In this document: piece by piece, positions 52,993 through 62,458 of the stretch
How the letters are laid out: the number at the start of each line of letters is the position of its first letter
How positions within the stretch are numbered: position 1 is the first letter of the stretch
DNA from: Flavobacteriales bacterium
GTDB lineage: Bacteria > Bacteroidota > Bacteroidia > JACJYZ01
Length of the DNA: 64,000 nucleotides
NCBI GenBank assembly: GCA_020635855.1
Contig: JACJYZ010000002.1
Span: forward strand, 62,001 to 126,000
Direction: 5' to 3'
Notes under the pieces: generated by a model
The model's database searches: none
Told to the model about the DNA's origin: nothing
The model's input: only the letters and a program-made list of their open reading frames with translations
Translations under genes and position numbers: made by a program

Positions 52993-53730
52993 ATGAAACC
53001 TATGAAAAGCATATTGATCCCGAACGACCTGAGCAAAGGATTTGTGGCAGCATGCCTGTATGCTGTGCCGGTTCTAGGCCTGATGTCGTGTGGGCAGAAC
53101 CCCACGAGGGAGTACGATCCTTCCCTGAAGCACGAGACACCTCGCATTGAGTATACGGCAGACATGGACATGTACCGGTCTCCGTCGTACGAGACATATT
53201 CCGAAAACCCCATCCTTCCTGAAGGGATGACCGCCCAGGTGCCGGCACACGGTTCAATTGCAAGAGGACACATGCCTTATGCCTATCCGAACACGCCGGA
53301 AGGATATGAGATGGCGGGTCAGCAGTTGAAAAACCCCGTTCCACTGACCGAAGAAAACCTGGCGGAAGGAAAAGAACTTTTCCTGAAATTCTGTTCGCAT
53401 TGCCATGGTAAAAACGGCAAGGGCGATGGTACCATCATCAAGAATGACAAATTTCCCGCACCCCCGGCATACGATTCTCCTGCTTTGAAGGATCTGCCGG
53501 AAGGGAAAATGTTCCATACAATCACATATGGCAAGAACCTGATGGGAAGCCACGCGTCACAACTGGAACCTGAACAACGCTGGAAAATCATTCATTTTAT
53601 CCAAACCCTGCAAGGACCGAAGGCAAGTGCTGAATCCACCGGTACGGCTGCCGCAGGTTCTGATGTCGCACCGGCTGATGCAGCACCTGCTTCCGCAGCG
53701 CCTGCAGCAGCACCTGCAACCGGTAAATAA
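52993..53730 (+). CDS. actE: Alternative complex III subunit E (monohaem lipoprotein cytochrome c)
   Basis: About 245 residues from ATG 52993. The lipoprotein signal ends VLGLMSC. One haem site, FCSHCHG, lies in a cytochrome c domain (LFLKFCSHCHGKNGKGDGTI, LPEGKMFHTITYGKNLMG with the axial Met). The C-terminus is a flexible Ala/Pro tail of about 40 residues (APADAAPASAAPAAAPATGK). It should carry electrons between the complex and the oxidase. Confidence 0.92.
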   Translation: MKPMKSILIPNDLSKGFVAACLYAVPVLGLMSCGQNPTREYDPSLKHETPRIEYTADMDMYRSPSYETYSENPILPEGMTAQVPAHGSIARGHMPYAYPNTPEGYEMAGQQLKNPVPLTEENLAEGKELFLKFCSHCHGKNGKGDGTIIKNDKFPAPPAYDSPALKDLPEGKMFHTITYGKNLMGSHASQLEPEQRWKIIHFIQTLQGPKASAESTGTAAAGSDVAPADAAPASAAPAAAPATGK

Positions 53731-53750
53731 AGCATAATTGGGAAAGTATT

Positions 53751-54905
53751 ATGGAGAACCAATACATACAAAAGAATAAAGTCAGCTTCGGTTTGATGGC
53801 CGTGGGTGCAATTGCAGTTGTAGCTGCATTCGTAGCCGATCCGAAGCGCGCATGGTCCAACCTGCTCGTGGATAATTTTTTCTTCATGGCGCTGGGCCTT
53901 TTCGGGGTTTTCTTCATCGCCCTCCAGTACCTCACCGAATCCGGATGGTCGGCTGTGATCAAGCGTATCCCTGAAGCCATGTCTCAGTACCTTTATATCG
54001 GTGGTCCCCTGTTGCTCATCGTGATTGCACTGGCCAACCACCATCTTTACCACTGGATGGATCACGAGGCGGTTGAGCATGATCCGGTGTTGCAAATGAA
54101 ATCGGCATACCTGAATGCGCCCTTTTTCTACATCCGTTCCGTGGCCTATGTGGCCGGATGGATCCTGGCGGCCCGGGTGCTGAGAAACTATTCCCTGCAA
54201 CAAGATCTGACCGGTGAGTCTTTTCATAAAAAATGTATCAAGGCGTCGGCCATCTTCATGGTGTTTTTCGCTGTGACTTCCAGTACCTCTGCCTGGGACT
54301 GGCTGATGTCAGTGGATGCACACTGGTTCAGCACCCTGTACGGCTGGTATGTGATGATGGGTATGTGGGTGAGCGGTACCACGTTCATGTTGCTGTTCAT
54401 CATCTATCTGAAAAGCCGCGGATACCTCCCGCAGGTCAATGAAAGCCACCTGCACGATATGGGTAAATGGATGTTCGCAACCAGCATGGCGTGGACATAC
54501 CTCTGGGTATCTCAGTGGCTGCTCTACTGGTATGCCGGTTTGCCTGAAGAAATGACCTACTTCATTGAAAGGGTTGAGAACTACCCGTTGCCGTTCTTCG
54601 GCATGCTGCTGGTGAACTTCTTCGTGCCCTTCTATGTGCTGATGTCCAGGGATGCGAAAAGGCAACCCGGATTGCTGGTAGGAGTTGGCTCGATCGTTTT
54701 CGTTGGGCACTGGATGGATTTGCAATTGTTGGTGATGCCGGGTGTCATGGGTCACGAACACGGGCATATCGGATTTATAGAATATGGAATGTTCCTCGGC
54801 TTCCTGGGACTGTTCATCTTTGTTGTACAGAAAGCCCTTGCCAAACATCCCATTGTGGTGAAAAACCATGCTTTCCTGGAAGAAAGCCTGCATCACCACT
54901 ATTGA
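53751..54905 (+). CDS. actF: Alternative complex III subunit F (membrane subunit)
   Basis: 384 residues with about ten membrane segments (FGLMAVGAIAVVAAFV, FFMALGLFGVFFIAL, LYIGGPLLLIVIALANHHLY, VAGWILAARVL, GFLGLFIFVVQ). It is a second NrfD-like membrane subunit in this complex, related to ActC. The next gene, coxB, starts 77 bases later; the long gap might hold an internal promoter, but I see no clear box. Confidence 0.9.
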   Translation: MENQYIQKNKVSFGLMAVGAIAVVAAFVADPKRAWSNLLVDNFFFMALGLFGVFFIALQYLTESGWSAVIKRIPEAMSQYLYIGGPLLLIVIALANHHLYHWMDHEAVEHDPVLQMKSAYLNAPFFYIRSVAYVAGWILAARVLRNYSLQQDLTGESFHKKCIKASAIFMVFFAVTSSTSAWDWLMSVDAHWFSTLYGWYVMMGMWVSGTTFMLLFIIYLKSRGYLPQVNESHLHDMGKWMFATSMAWTYLWVSQWLLYWYAGLPEEMTYFIERVENYPLPFFGMLLVNFFVPFYVLMSRDAKRQPGLLVGVGSIVFVGHWMDLQLLVMPGVMGHEHGHIGFIEYGMFLGFLGLFIFVVQKALAKHPIVVKNHAFLEESLHHHY

Positions 54906-54982
54906 TTAATTAGGAAAAACATTCATACACGCATAAGGGCTTGCCCGGATTTATAAAGCACGCGATCTAAAAAAAATTGACC

Positions 54983-56032
54983 ATGATTGGATTCTTGATC
55001 TCTCTCGGTATCATCTTGCTGATCATTGCAGGGGTTCAGCTAGTGAAGGTCCTTGACCTCTCCGCAGAATTGCAGGGTAAGGGCAATGAGAATGAAGTGT
55101 CAACGGAAGGAGAAAACCGAACCAATGGTACACTCTATTTCCTCTTCATGATCGCCTTCTTCGGATTCGTGATCTGGCTGACCGCCAGGTACAAGGATTT
55201 CCTGCTTCCTGCTCCCGCCTCAGAACACGGACAAGGCATCGATGATATGATGCACCTTAACCTGGTGATCATTGCCATCGTGTTTTTCATCACCAACATC
55301 CTGCTGTTCTTTTTTGCTTTCCGCTACTACGGACGCAAGAACGGCAAAGCCACTTTCTACCCGCATAACAACAAACTGGAAGTTGCCTGGACCATCACCC
55401 CGATGATCGCCCTGGCCGGACTTATCACCTATGGTCTGACCATCTGGAACAGCACCATGAGTACCACCAAGTATGCACCGGATGAGTACCTGAAGATTGA
55501 GTTGTATGCCAAACAGTTCGACTGGACCGCACACTATGCCGGCGCCGATAAAGCATTCGGTAAAGCCAGCTATCGCCTGATCACCCCCGCAAATGTTCTG
55601 GGCCTCGATTCAACCGATGCACACAATGCGGATGACAAGATTACCAAGGAACTGCACCTGCCGGTGAACAAACCGGTGTTGCTGACCTTCCGCTCACGTG
55701 ACGTGATTCACAGCGCCTACCTGCCGCACTTCCGTGTGCAGATGAACTGTGTTCCGGGTATGACCACCCAGTTTGCGTTCACACCCACGAAAACCACGGC
55801 GGAAATGCGCCAGGACCCTTTCGTGATTAATAAATATGCGAAGATCAATGAGCTGCGCCACGAGCGCCTGCCGGGAGAAGAAGATGTGCAGTTCGATTAC
55901 CTCCTGCTCTGCAACAAGATCTGCGGAACAGCGCACAACAATATGCAACTGAAGGTTGTGGTGGAAACCGAGGAAGAGTTCAATGCATGGCTTGCCCAGC
56001 AATCCACCTTCATTGATAATACAACGAAGTAA
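54983..56032 (+). CDS. coxB: Cytochrome c oxidase subunit II
   Basis: About 349 residues from ATG 54983. Two to three N-terminal membrane segments precede the periplasmic cupredoxin domain with the CuA ligands: the first His in SRDVIHSAYLPHFRVQMNCV and then CNKICGTAHNNM (two Cys, His, Met). In most oxidases the residue after the first Cys+1 is Glu (CxEIC); here it is Lys, a change that seems common in Bacteroidota oxidases. It accepts electrons from the alternative complex III cytochromes. It directly follows actF, which fits a supercomplex. Confidence 0.95.
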   Translation: MIGFLISLGIILLIIAGVQLVKVLDLSAELQGKGNENEVSTEGENRTNGTLYFLFMIAFFGFVIWLTARYKDFLLPAPASEHGQGIDDMMHLNLVIIAIVFFITNILLFFFAFRYYGRKNGKATFYPHNNKLEVAWTITPMIALAGLITYGLTIWNSTMSTTKYAPDEYLKIELYAKQFDWTAHYAGADKAFGKASYRLITPANVLGLDSTDAHNADDKITKELHLPVNKPVLLTFRSRDVIHSAYLPHFRVQMNCVPGMTTQFAFTPTKTTAEMRQDPFVINKYAKINELRHERLPGEEDVQFDYLLLCNKICGTAHNNMQLKVVVETEEEFNAWLAQQSTFIDNTTK

Positions 56033-56084
56033 TCACGGCACATTTGCCCATTTATAAAGAACCACGTTACCTTAATTGATAGAT

Positions 56085-57872
56085 ATGTCTGCTGATAGCC
56101 ACGCAAACGCCCACCATCATCACCATCACAAGGAGCACTGGATTTCCAAGTACGTGTTCAGTATGGATCATAAAATGATCTCCAAGCAGTTCCTGTTAAC
56201 TGCAATTGTGATGGCTGTGATCGGTATGCTGATGTCTACCTTTTTCCGCCTGCAACTGGCCTATCCCGGAGAAAAGTTTGCCATCCTGAACTTTTTCCTC
56301 GGTGACCGCTGGGCGCCGGATGGTAAACTGGATCCGCAGATGTATCTGGGCCTGGTAACCATCCACGGAACCATCATGGTGTTCATGGTACTCACAGGTG
56401 GTCTGTCAGGAACTTTCAGTAACCTGCTCATCCCTTTTCAGGTGGGAGCGCGTGACATGGCTTCCGGCTTCCTGAATATGCTATCTTACTGGTTCTTCTT
56501 CCTGTCCAGCATGATCATGGTGATCTCCTGCTTCGTGCAAACAGGTCCCGCATCAGGTGGATGGACCGTTTATCCGCCCCTCAGTGCACTTGAACAAGCC
56601 ATTCCCGGTTCAGGCTTGGGTATGACCCTCTGGCTGATCAGCATGGCCCTCTTCATTGTATCTGCCCTGCTGGGAGGTCTGAACTACATCGTAACCATTG
56701 TGAACCTGCGTACCAAAGGCATGAAAATGACCCGGCTGCCCCTGACCATCTGGGCATTCCTGATCACCGCCATCCTTGGTGTACTGTCTTTCCCGGTGCT
56801 GCTCTCAGCCGCCCTGCTGCTGATCTTCGACCGCAGCTTCGGCACCAGCTTCTACCTGTCCGACATTTTCATCGGCAGCGGCCCGCTCGCACATGAAGGA
56901 GGTAACCCCATCCTGTACCAGCACTTGTTCTGGTTCCTGGGACACCCCGAGGTATACATCGTACTGCTGCCCGCACTGGGTATCGCTTCCGAAGTGATCT
57001 CCACGCAGGCACGCAAACCTATCTTCGGTTACCGCGCCATGATCGGTTCCATGCTTGTGATCGGCTTCCTGTCGTTCATCGTATGGGGACACCACATGTA
57101 CGTGACCGGTATGAGCCCCTTCCTGGGTTCCGTATTCGTATTCACCACCCTGTTGATCGCCATCCCTTCCGCCGTGAAGGTGTTTAACTACCTCACCACC
57201 CTGTGGAAAGGAAACATCCAGTTCTCGCCGGCCATGCTGTTTGCCACGGGATTGGTATCCACTTTCATCACCGGTGGCGTGACAGGTATCATCCTCGCCG
57301 ATTCGGCGCTTGATATCAACGTGCATGATACCTACTTCGTGGTGGCCCACTTCCACATCGTAATGGGGATGTCTGCTATCTTCGGTATGTTTGCAGGCGT
57401 GTACCACTGGTTCCCCCGCATGTTCGGCCGCATGATGAACAAGAAACTAGGTTACCTGCACTTCTGGCTGACGATTATTTCGGTGTACGGTGTGTTCTTC
57501 CCCATGCACTACGCAGGTATGGCAGGATATCCTCGACGGTATTTTAACTATGATGCATTCCCGATGTTCGACGGTTTCAGGGACCTGAGCCAGATCATCA
57601 CCTTCTTTGCCATCATGGGGGCCATTTCCCAGGGCATTTTCATCTTCAATTTCTTTTACAGCCAGTACCTCGGTCGCAAGGCAAGCCAGAACCCATGGAA
57701 TTCCAATACCCTGGAGTGGACCGCTCCCGTTGAGCACATTCACGGAAACTGGCCCGGCCCCATCCCGGAAATTCACCGCTGGCCGTATGATTACAGCAAA
57801 CCCGGCCACGATCAGGACTTCATACCGCAAACGGTTCCTCTCGCTGCAGGTGAGTCGGATGAAGGCCACTAA
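56085..57872 (+). CDS. coxA: Cytochrome c oxidase subunit I
   Basis: 595 residues from ATG 56085; a TTG upstream is less likely. About twelve membrane segments. Haem and copper ligands are visible: FWFLGHPEVYIVLLPALGIA (the His-Tyr cross-link region), FIVWGHHMYVTGM and HDTYFVVAHFHIVMGMSAIF with the haem a and a3 histidines. A natural run of six histidines sits at the N-terminus (ANAHHHHHHKEHW). It reduces oxygen to water and pumps protons. Subunits III/IV and assembly genes are not in this window. The operon ends at the terminator at 57901. Confidence 0.97.
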   Translation: MSADSHANAHHHHHHKEHWISKYVFSMDHKMISKQFLLTAIVMAVIGMLMSTFFRLQLAYPGEKFAILNFFLGDRWAPDGKLDPQMYLGLVTIHGTIMVFMVLTGGLSGTFSNLLIPFQVGARDMASGFLNMLSYWFFFLSSMIMVISCFVQTGPASGGWTVYPPLSALEQAIPGSGLGMTLWLISMALFIVSALLGGLNYIVTIVNLRTKGMKMTRLPLTIWAFLITAILGVLSFPVLLSAALLLIFDRSFGTSFYLSDIFIGSGPLAHEGGNPILYQHLFWFLGHPEVYIVLLPALGIASEVISTQARKPIFGYRAMIGSMLVIGFLSFIVWGHHMYVTGMSPFLGSVFVFTTLLIAIPSAVKVFNYLTTLWKGNIQFSPAMLFATGLVSTFITGGVTGIILADSALDINVHDTYFVVAHFHIVMGMSAIFGMFAGVYHWFPRMFGRMMNKKLGYLHFWLTIISVYGVFFPMHYAGMAGYPRRYFNYDAFPMFDGFRDLSQIITFFAIMGAISQGIFIFNFFYSQYLGRKASQNPWNSNTLEWTAPVEHIHGNWPGPIPEIHRWPYDYSKPGHDQDFIPQTVPLAAGESDEGH

Positions 57873-57900
57873 ACGCCTGGTTCTGCTACAAAACATCCCA

Positions 57901-57928
57901 TCCCCCGTACCTACGGGGGATTTTTTTT
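57901..57928 (+). terminator. Rho-independent terminator of the act-cox operon
   Basis: TCCCCCGT (57901-57908) pairs with ACGGGGGA (57913-57920) around a 4-base loop, followed by eight T. It lies 28 bases after the coxA stop. Confidence 0.9.
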
Positions 57929-57954
57929 ACTTTTAAGGACCAGCGGCACGGTGT

Positions 57955-58986
57955 ATGAACGACAACCTAGATCCCAACAAAGAACGCCTTCAGCCGGTCG
58001 ACAACGACCTTGAAAAGGTATTGCGCCCCAAAAGCTTCGACGATTTCACAGGTCAGCAGGAGGTGGTGGACAACCTGATGGTGTTCGTGGAGGCCGCCCG
58101 GTTGCGCGACGAGTCGCTGGATCATGTGTTGCTGCACGGTCCTCCGGGATTGGGAAAAACAACGCTGGCACACATCGTGGCCAATGAACTGGGTGTGAAC
58201 CTTAAGATGTCATCAGGCCCCGTACTCGAAAAGCCCGGTGACCTGGCAGGCCTCCTCACCAACCTGGAGGTGAACGATGTGCTGTTCATCGACGAGATTC
58301 ATCGCCTGAGTCCGGTGGTGGAAGAGTACCTCTATTCGGCCATGGAAGACTTTGTGATCGATATCATGATCGATACCGGTCCGAATGCCCGCTCGGTACA
58401 GATCAGCCTGAACCCGTTCACACTCATCGGGGCCACTACCCGCTCCGGTTTGCTGACCTCGCCCCTGAGAGCCAGGTTCGGTATCAACAGCCGCCTGGCA
58501 TATTACGATGCCAAACAATTGTCACACATCGTGAAACGCTCGGCCGGTATCCTCCAGATCAAGATCTATGAAGATGCCGCCCTGGAGATCGCCGGAAGAA
58601 GCCGTGGCACCCCGCGTATCGCCAATGCCCTGCTTAGAAGGGTACGGGACTTCGCCCAGGTGAAAGGGGAGGGTGTGATCGATATGGACATCACCACGTT
58701 CTCGTTGAAGGCGCTTAAGGTGGATGCACATGGCCTGGACGAGATGGACAACAAGATCCTTTCCACCATCATCGAAAAGTTCAAGGGAGGCCCCGTGGGC
58801 TTGTCAACCATCGCCACGGCCGTCAGCGAAGAACCCGATACCCTGGAAGAAGTGTATGAGCCCTTCCTGATCCAGGAAGGATACCTCGCCCGTACGCCGC
58901 GGGGACGCATAGTGACCGACCGCGCTTATCGCCACCTGGGCGTCACCCCGGTCAACCGCGGACAAGGAGATCTCTTTAACAGTTAG
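57955..58986 (+). CDS. ruvB: Holliday junction branch migration helicase RuvB
   Basis: 343 residues, the usual length. Walker A (GPPGLGKTT, residues 62-70), Walker B (DEIH, 113-116) and the sensor region (LIGATTRSGLLTSPLRARFG) are all present, with the C-terminal winged helix ending in RTPRGRIVTDRAYRHLG. With RuvA and RuvC it moves and resolves Holliday junctions; those genes are not here. queG starts 8 bases after its stop. Confidence 0.98.
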   Translation: MNDNLDPNKERLQPVDNDLEKVLRPKSFDDFTGQQEVVDNLMVFVEAARLRDESLDHVLLHGPPGLGKTTLAHIVANELGVNLKMSSGPVLEKPGDLAGLLTNLEVNDVLFIDEIHRLSPVVEEYLYSAMEDFVIDIMIDTGPNARSVQISLNPFTLIGATTRSGLLTSPLRARFGINSRLAYYDAKQLSHIVKRSAGILQIKIYEDAALEIAGRSRGTPRIANALLRRVRDFAQVKGEGVIDMDITTFSLKALKVDAHGLDEMDNKILSTIIEKFKGGPVGLSTIATAVSEEPDTLEEVYEPFLIQEGYLARTPRGRIVTDRAYRHLGVTPVNRGQGDLFNS

Positions 58987-58994
58987 TCGTTCCG

Positions 58995-59942
58995 ATGACC
59001 GAGCGCCAACTCCGTGCCGGCACCCACAGCGAACGCGTCAGGTCCCTGGCCCGTGATGCCGGCTTCGATCATTGCGGCATCGCCACTGCTACATTCCTCG
59101 AAGCAGAAGCACCCCGCCTCGAACGCTGGCTGAAACAGGGCATGCATGGCACCATGGCGTACATGGAGCAACATTTCGATAAGCGCCTGGATCCCCGCCA
59201 ACTGGTTCCCGGCGCCCGCTCGGTGATTTCGCTGCTGGTGAACTACCATTCCCGGGAAACGCAACCGCCCGATGTGCCACGAATTTCCACATACGCGTAC
59301 AGCCGGAAAGATTACCACCGCGTGATCAAAGACATGTTGTTTAACCTCGTGCAGCGCATGCAGGAAGAACTGGGGCATTTCGACGGACGTGTGTTCGTGG
59401 ATTCGGCACCTGTACTCGACAAAGCCTGGGCGGCGCGTTCAGGCCTGGGCTGGATCGGGAAGAACAGCAACCTCATCCGCAAAGGAGAAGGGTCGTTCTT
59501 TTTCATAGCGGAAATCATCTGCGACCTGGAACTGGAACCCGATCACCCGGCAACCGATCATTGCGGCAGTTGCACACGTTGCATCGATGCGTGCCCAACC
59601 CAGGCGATTGTAGCGCCCTTCGTGGTGGATGGGAGCCGATGCATCTCCCATTATACCATCGAACTGAAGGAGGCCATTCCGGCATCCATGCAAGGCGCCT
59701 GGTCCGATTGGATGTTCGGATGCGATGTGTGCCAGGATGTATGCCCCTGGAACCGTTTCTCAACACCCCATCGGAACCCCGGTCTGGAACCGGTGCCCGA
59801 AGTGATGCAGTGGTCGGCTGATGATTGGTATGAAATGACGGAGGATGTATTCAACCGCGTATTCGGAACTTCCGCACTGAAAAGAAGAAAATACGAGGGA
59901 ATCAGGCAAAACCTGAAATTCCTGCAAAGCCCGGGCGACTAG
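58995..59942 (+). CDS. queG: Epoxyqueuosine reductase QueG
   Basis: 315 residues. The N-terminal part carries the cobalamin-binding DUF1730-type domain (VFVDSAPVLDKAWAARSGLG, WIGKNSNLI), and the C-terminal part a two-[4Fe-4S] ferredoxin domain (CGSCTRCIDACPTQAIV and CDVCQDVCPWN). The enzyme removes the epoxide oxygen in the last step of queuosine synthesis on tRNA and needs cobalamin. It overlaps the convergent ubiX by sharing CTAG as both stop codons. Confidence 0.96.
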   Translation: MTERQLRAGTHSERVRSLARDAGFDHCGIATATFLEAEAPRLERWLKQGMHGTMAYMEQHFDKRLDPRQLVPGARSVISLLVNYHSRETQPPDVPRISTYAYSRKDYHRVIKDMLFNLVQRMQEELGHFDGRVFVDSAPVLDKAWAARSGLGWIGKNSNLIRKGEGSFFFIAEIICDLELEPDHPATDHCGSCTRCIDACPTQAIVAPFVVDGSRCISHYTIELKEAIPASMQGAWSDWMFGCDVCQDVCPWNRFSTPHRNPGLEPVPEVMQWSADDWYEMTEDVFNRVFGTSALKRRKYEGIRQNLKFLQSPGD

Positions 59943-60499
59943 CTGCCCCATCGGAACCCCTTTGCATCGAATCCTGCGAGTTGCAGCGCCCGGTCTACCA
60001 CGGTGTTCACCAATGCATCGACGGTTTCGGGTTGACTGTAAAACGAAGGACTGGCGGGGCAAATGATGCCGCCTGCCAGCGTAATGGTTTCCATGTTGCG
60101 GATATGAACCAGGTTCAGGGGTGTTTCACGAAGCACGAGTACCAGTTTGCGACGCTCCTTCAGCATCACGTCGGCTGCACGGGTCATCAGGTCATTGGAG
60201 ATTCCGCCGGCGATGCGGCCCATGGTTCCTGTTGAGCAAGGACAAATGATCATGGCTTCATATCCGGCTGATCCGGAGGCAAAGGGCGCCATGAAGTTGT
60301 CGCGGGCATAGATGGGGAATGGGAAATTCATCGGAATGTTCTTGCCCAGTTCCGTTTCCCATACCACTTTGGCGCTCTCGGACATGACCAGTCCGCAGGC
60401 CTCCACCTGGTTTTGCAGGGTGGCCACCTTTTCAATCAGGGCCTTGGCGTACGGGGCGCCGCTGGCACCGGTGATACCGATCACGAGTTTTTTCTTCAT
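59939..60499 (-). CDS. ubiX: Flavin prenyltransferase UbiX
   Basis: 186 residues. The FMN- and prenyl-binding signature GITGASGAPYAKAL is at the N-terminus, with MGRIAGGISNDLMTRAADV and ERRKLVLVLRETPLNLVHIR typical of UbiX. It makes prenylated FMN, the cofactor for UbiD-type decarboxylases; ubiD is not in this window. Its ATG is 7 bases after the -7 box, so the mRNA may be leaderless. Convergent with queG. Confidence 0.95.
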   Translation of the reverse strand: MKKKLVIGITGASGAPYAKALIEKVATLQNQVEACGLVMSESAKVVWETELGKNIPMNFPFPIYARDNFMAPFASGSAGYEAMIICPCSTGTMGRIAGGISNDLMTRAADVMLKERRKLVLVLRETPLNLVHIRNMETITLAGGIICPASPSFYSQPETVDALVNTVVDRALQLAGFDAKGFRWGS

Positions 60500-60506
60500 G
60501 GCCCGT

Positions 60507-60537
60507 CAAAGGTAATGGGGAGCCGCGAAAGAGGCAA
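60507..60537 (-). promoter_or_regulatory. Bacteroidota-type promoter for ubiX
   Basis: On the minus strand: TTG (60537-60535), 20 bases, TACCTTTG (60514-60507), then 7 bases to the ATG. Both boxes fit the consensus. The transcript would start at or next to the start codon. Confidence 0.6.
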
Positions 60538-60548
60538 CCCGAAAGCGG

Positions 60549-62306
60549 CTATTGCACGATCAGTTTTTCGCGGAACACGGAATTGTTTTCGGTGACGGCT
60601 TCCAGCAGGTATGCACCGGCGGCAAGGCCGGATGAACCGAGGTTTACGCTGAACCCGCCATTGCCCGGAATTGTGCGCACCAGCTGGCCGTTGAGGTCTG
60701 TGATGCGTACATAGGCGATGGAGCTGCCGTTCACCGGCACATACACCACGCTGTTGTTGTGCATGGGGTTGGGGAATACCTTTGCTTTTCCCTGTGATTC
60801 CGGGTTGAGCTGTCCGACGGTCAGGACGACCTCATTGATGGCGTCCAGTGCATTGATGCGGCCGTATCCGAACGTGTTGTTCGGAACTGTGCTGGAGGAA
60901 ACACCTCCGCAGGTTTCATTCACGGAAAGTTTCACAGCTGTTTTTTCGATGATGTCTTCGATGATGTCCACCTTACCTGCCAGGTCGGGGTTGGCAGAGA
61001 TCATGAGGGCCACAAGGCCGGCTACGTGCGGACCGGCCATGCTGGTGCCGCTCATCGAAGTATAGCCACCTCCGGGATAGCTTGAGCGGATGTCGGATCC
61101 GGGTGCACTGATGTCGGGTTTCATGCGGTTGCTTCCATCAACGGTCACGTTGCCGCGGCTGCTGAAAGACGACATGTTGTCGCTGCTGGTGGTGGAGCCC
61201 ACCGAAAAGCTTTCGTCATACATGGCGGGAGGATCTTCAACCGTGTTGCAGCTGGGCCCGCTGTTGCCTGCGGAAGCCACCACCACGATACCTGCGTCTT
61301 TCACATTGCTGACAATGACACGCATGGCTTCGAAGTTGCTGGTGTTGCAGCCTTCATCCGTGGGGCATCCCCAGGAGTTGTTGATCACATCCGGTGACTT
61401 GGAAGGCATAGGGTTCTGATCGTTGAGGTCGGTAGGGGCGATGAACCATTCGAAGCATTCGGCATAGGTGGCGAATGTACCGGCGCCCTGGTCCATGTTC
61501 CTGCATCCGATCCATTCTGCATCGGGTGCCATGCCTACCTGGTTACCTGCGCCGTCGTCGCCCACCATGGTGCCCATGGTATGGGTTCCGTGACCGTGGT
61601 CGTCACAGGGTTCGGTGGAAGCGGTTCCGCAGCTGCCGCCGTTACCGGTTTGGATGGCATCATGCCAGTTGTGGTTGTGATCGGCGCTGGACCCATTCCA
61701 GCCGCGGTATTTGCCTTTGATGGCGGGATGGTCCCATTCGTACCCGCTGTCTTGTCCGCCGACAACCGCACCCTGGCCCTTGTAGCCCATGCCCCATACC
61801 TGGTCGGCTTTCACAAGGGAAATGGCCCATTCCACGGCGTTGGTTTTGGTGTTCGGATCGTCATAGGAAGGAACGCCAACCTGCACCGGCTGCTGCACGG
61901 TGTAGCGGGCATTCTCAATCACCTGGCTCACCTGTGGCATTTCGGCCATGGCCCGGATCACGTCGATGTCACCTTTGGTCCATACGGCATTCACGATGAA
62001 ATAGGAATGATAGGGGGCGTGCAGTGACTCCAGTTTTTCCCACACAACGGGTTGGGTGTGGGTAGAAAGATCCTGCAGGGTATGGAAAACGAAGTTGCCT
62101 TTTTCTTCTTTGGTGTTCATGTAGCGGGCAGCAGACAAGTCGGCTTGTTCCGCCATGATCACCATCATTTCAACAGCGCCACCGTTGGCTGCTTTGGACA
62201 TCAGGACCGGGTCCACTTTGTCGGTCCAGTTATCATTCGTTGCGAAGGCCTGCGGTTGCGTGAAGAACAAACCGATGGACAGGCAGATAGACAGATGACG
62301 TTTCAT
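60549..62306 (-). CDS. S8 (subtilisin-like) serine protease with T9SS type A sorting domain
   Basis: 585 residues. A signal peptide (MKRHLSICLSIGLFFTQPQA), then a catalytic domain with the triad in VGGQDSGYEWDHP (Asp), DDHGHGTHTMGTM (His) and GTSMAGPHVAGLVAL (Ser), plus VINNSWGCP around the oxyanion site. There is an N-terminal propeptide-like region of ~150 residues. The C-terminal ~75 residues are a type A sorting domain (VFPNPMHNNSVVYVPV ... AYLLEAVTENN ... LIVQ). It should be exported by the T9SS and attached or released, degrading protein outside the cell. Monocistronic; the next gene on this strand is ubiX after its own promoter. Confidence 0.94.
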   Translation of the reverse strand: MKRHLSICLSIGLFFTQPQAFATNDNWTDKVDPVLMSKAANGGAVEMMVIMAEQADLSAARYMNTKEEKGNFVFHTLQDLSTHTQPVVWEKLESLHAPYHSYFIVNAVWTKGDIDVIRAMAEMPQVSQVIENARYTVQQPVQVGVPSYDDPNTKTNAVEWAISLVKADQVWGMGYKGQGAVVGGQDSGYEWDHPAIKGKYRGWNGSSADHNHNWHDAIQTGNGGSCGTASTEPCDDHGHGTHTMGTMVGDDGAGNQVGMAPDAEWIGCRNMDQGAGTFATYAECFEWFIAPTDLNDQNPMPSKSPDVINNSWGCPTDEGCNTSNFEAMRVIVSNVKDAGIVVVASAGNSGPSCNTVEDPPAMYDESFSVGSTTSSDNMSSFSSRGNVTVDGSNRMKPDISAPGSDIRSSYPGGGYTSMSGTSMAGPHVAGLVALMISANPDLAGKVDIIEDIIEKTAVKLSVNETCGGVSSSTVPNNTFGYGRINALDAINEVVLTVGQLNPESQGKAKVFPNPMHNNSVVYVPVNGSSIAYVRITDLNGQLVRTIPGNGGFSVNLGSSGLAAGAYLLEAVTENNSVFREKLIVQ

Positions 62307-62400
62307 CTTACACAGTTAAAGTTTGAAATTGTTTGATGACCAAAGGCTGGGGATGGTGCAAGATAGGAAAAGGCGCCAAGAATCGCAAACCGGTACCTGA

Positions 62401-62436
62401 AAACAAAAGGGGAATGTGAGTTGCACATTCCCCTTC
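62401..62436 (-). terminator. Rho-independent terminator of the ribonucleotide reductase gene
   Basis: AAGGGGAATGTG and CACATTCCCCTT (62407-62418 and 62424-62435) form a 12-base-pair stem. On the minus strand the stem is followed by TTTTGTTTT. It lies 23 bases after the stop at 62459. The rest of 62307-62458 holds no gene that I can see. Confidence 0.8.
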
Positions 62437-62458
62437 TGATCATGAACAAAAGGTGCGA

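Noticed and set aside
56085..56190. Six consecutive histidines at the CoxA N-terminus
   Set aside because: It is the natural His-rich start of this oxidase, with the rest of the operon intact, so it is not a tag or vector sequence.
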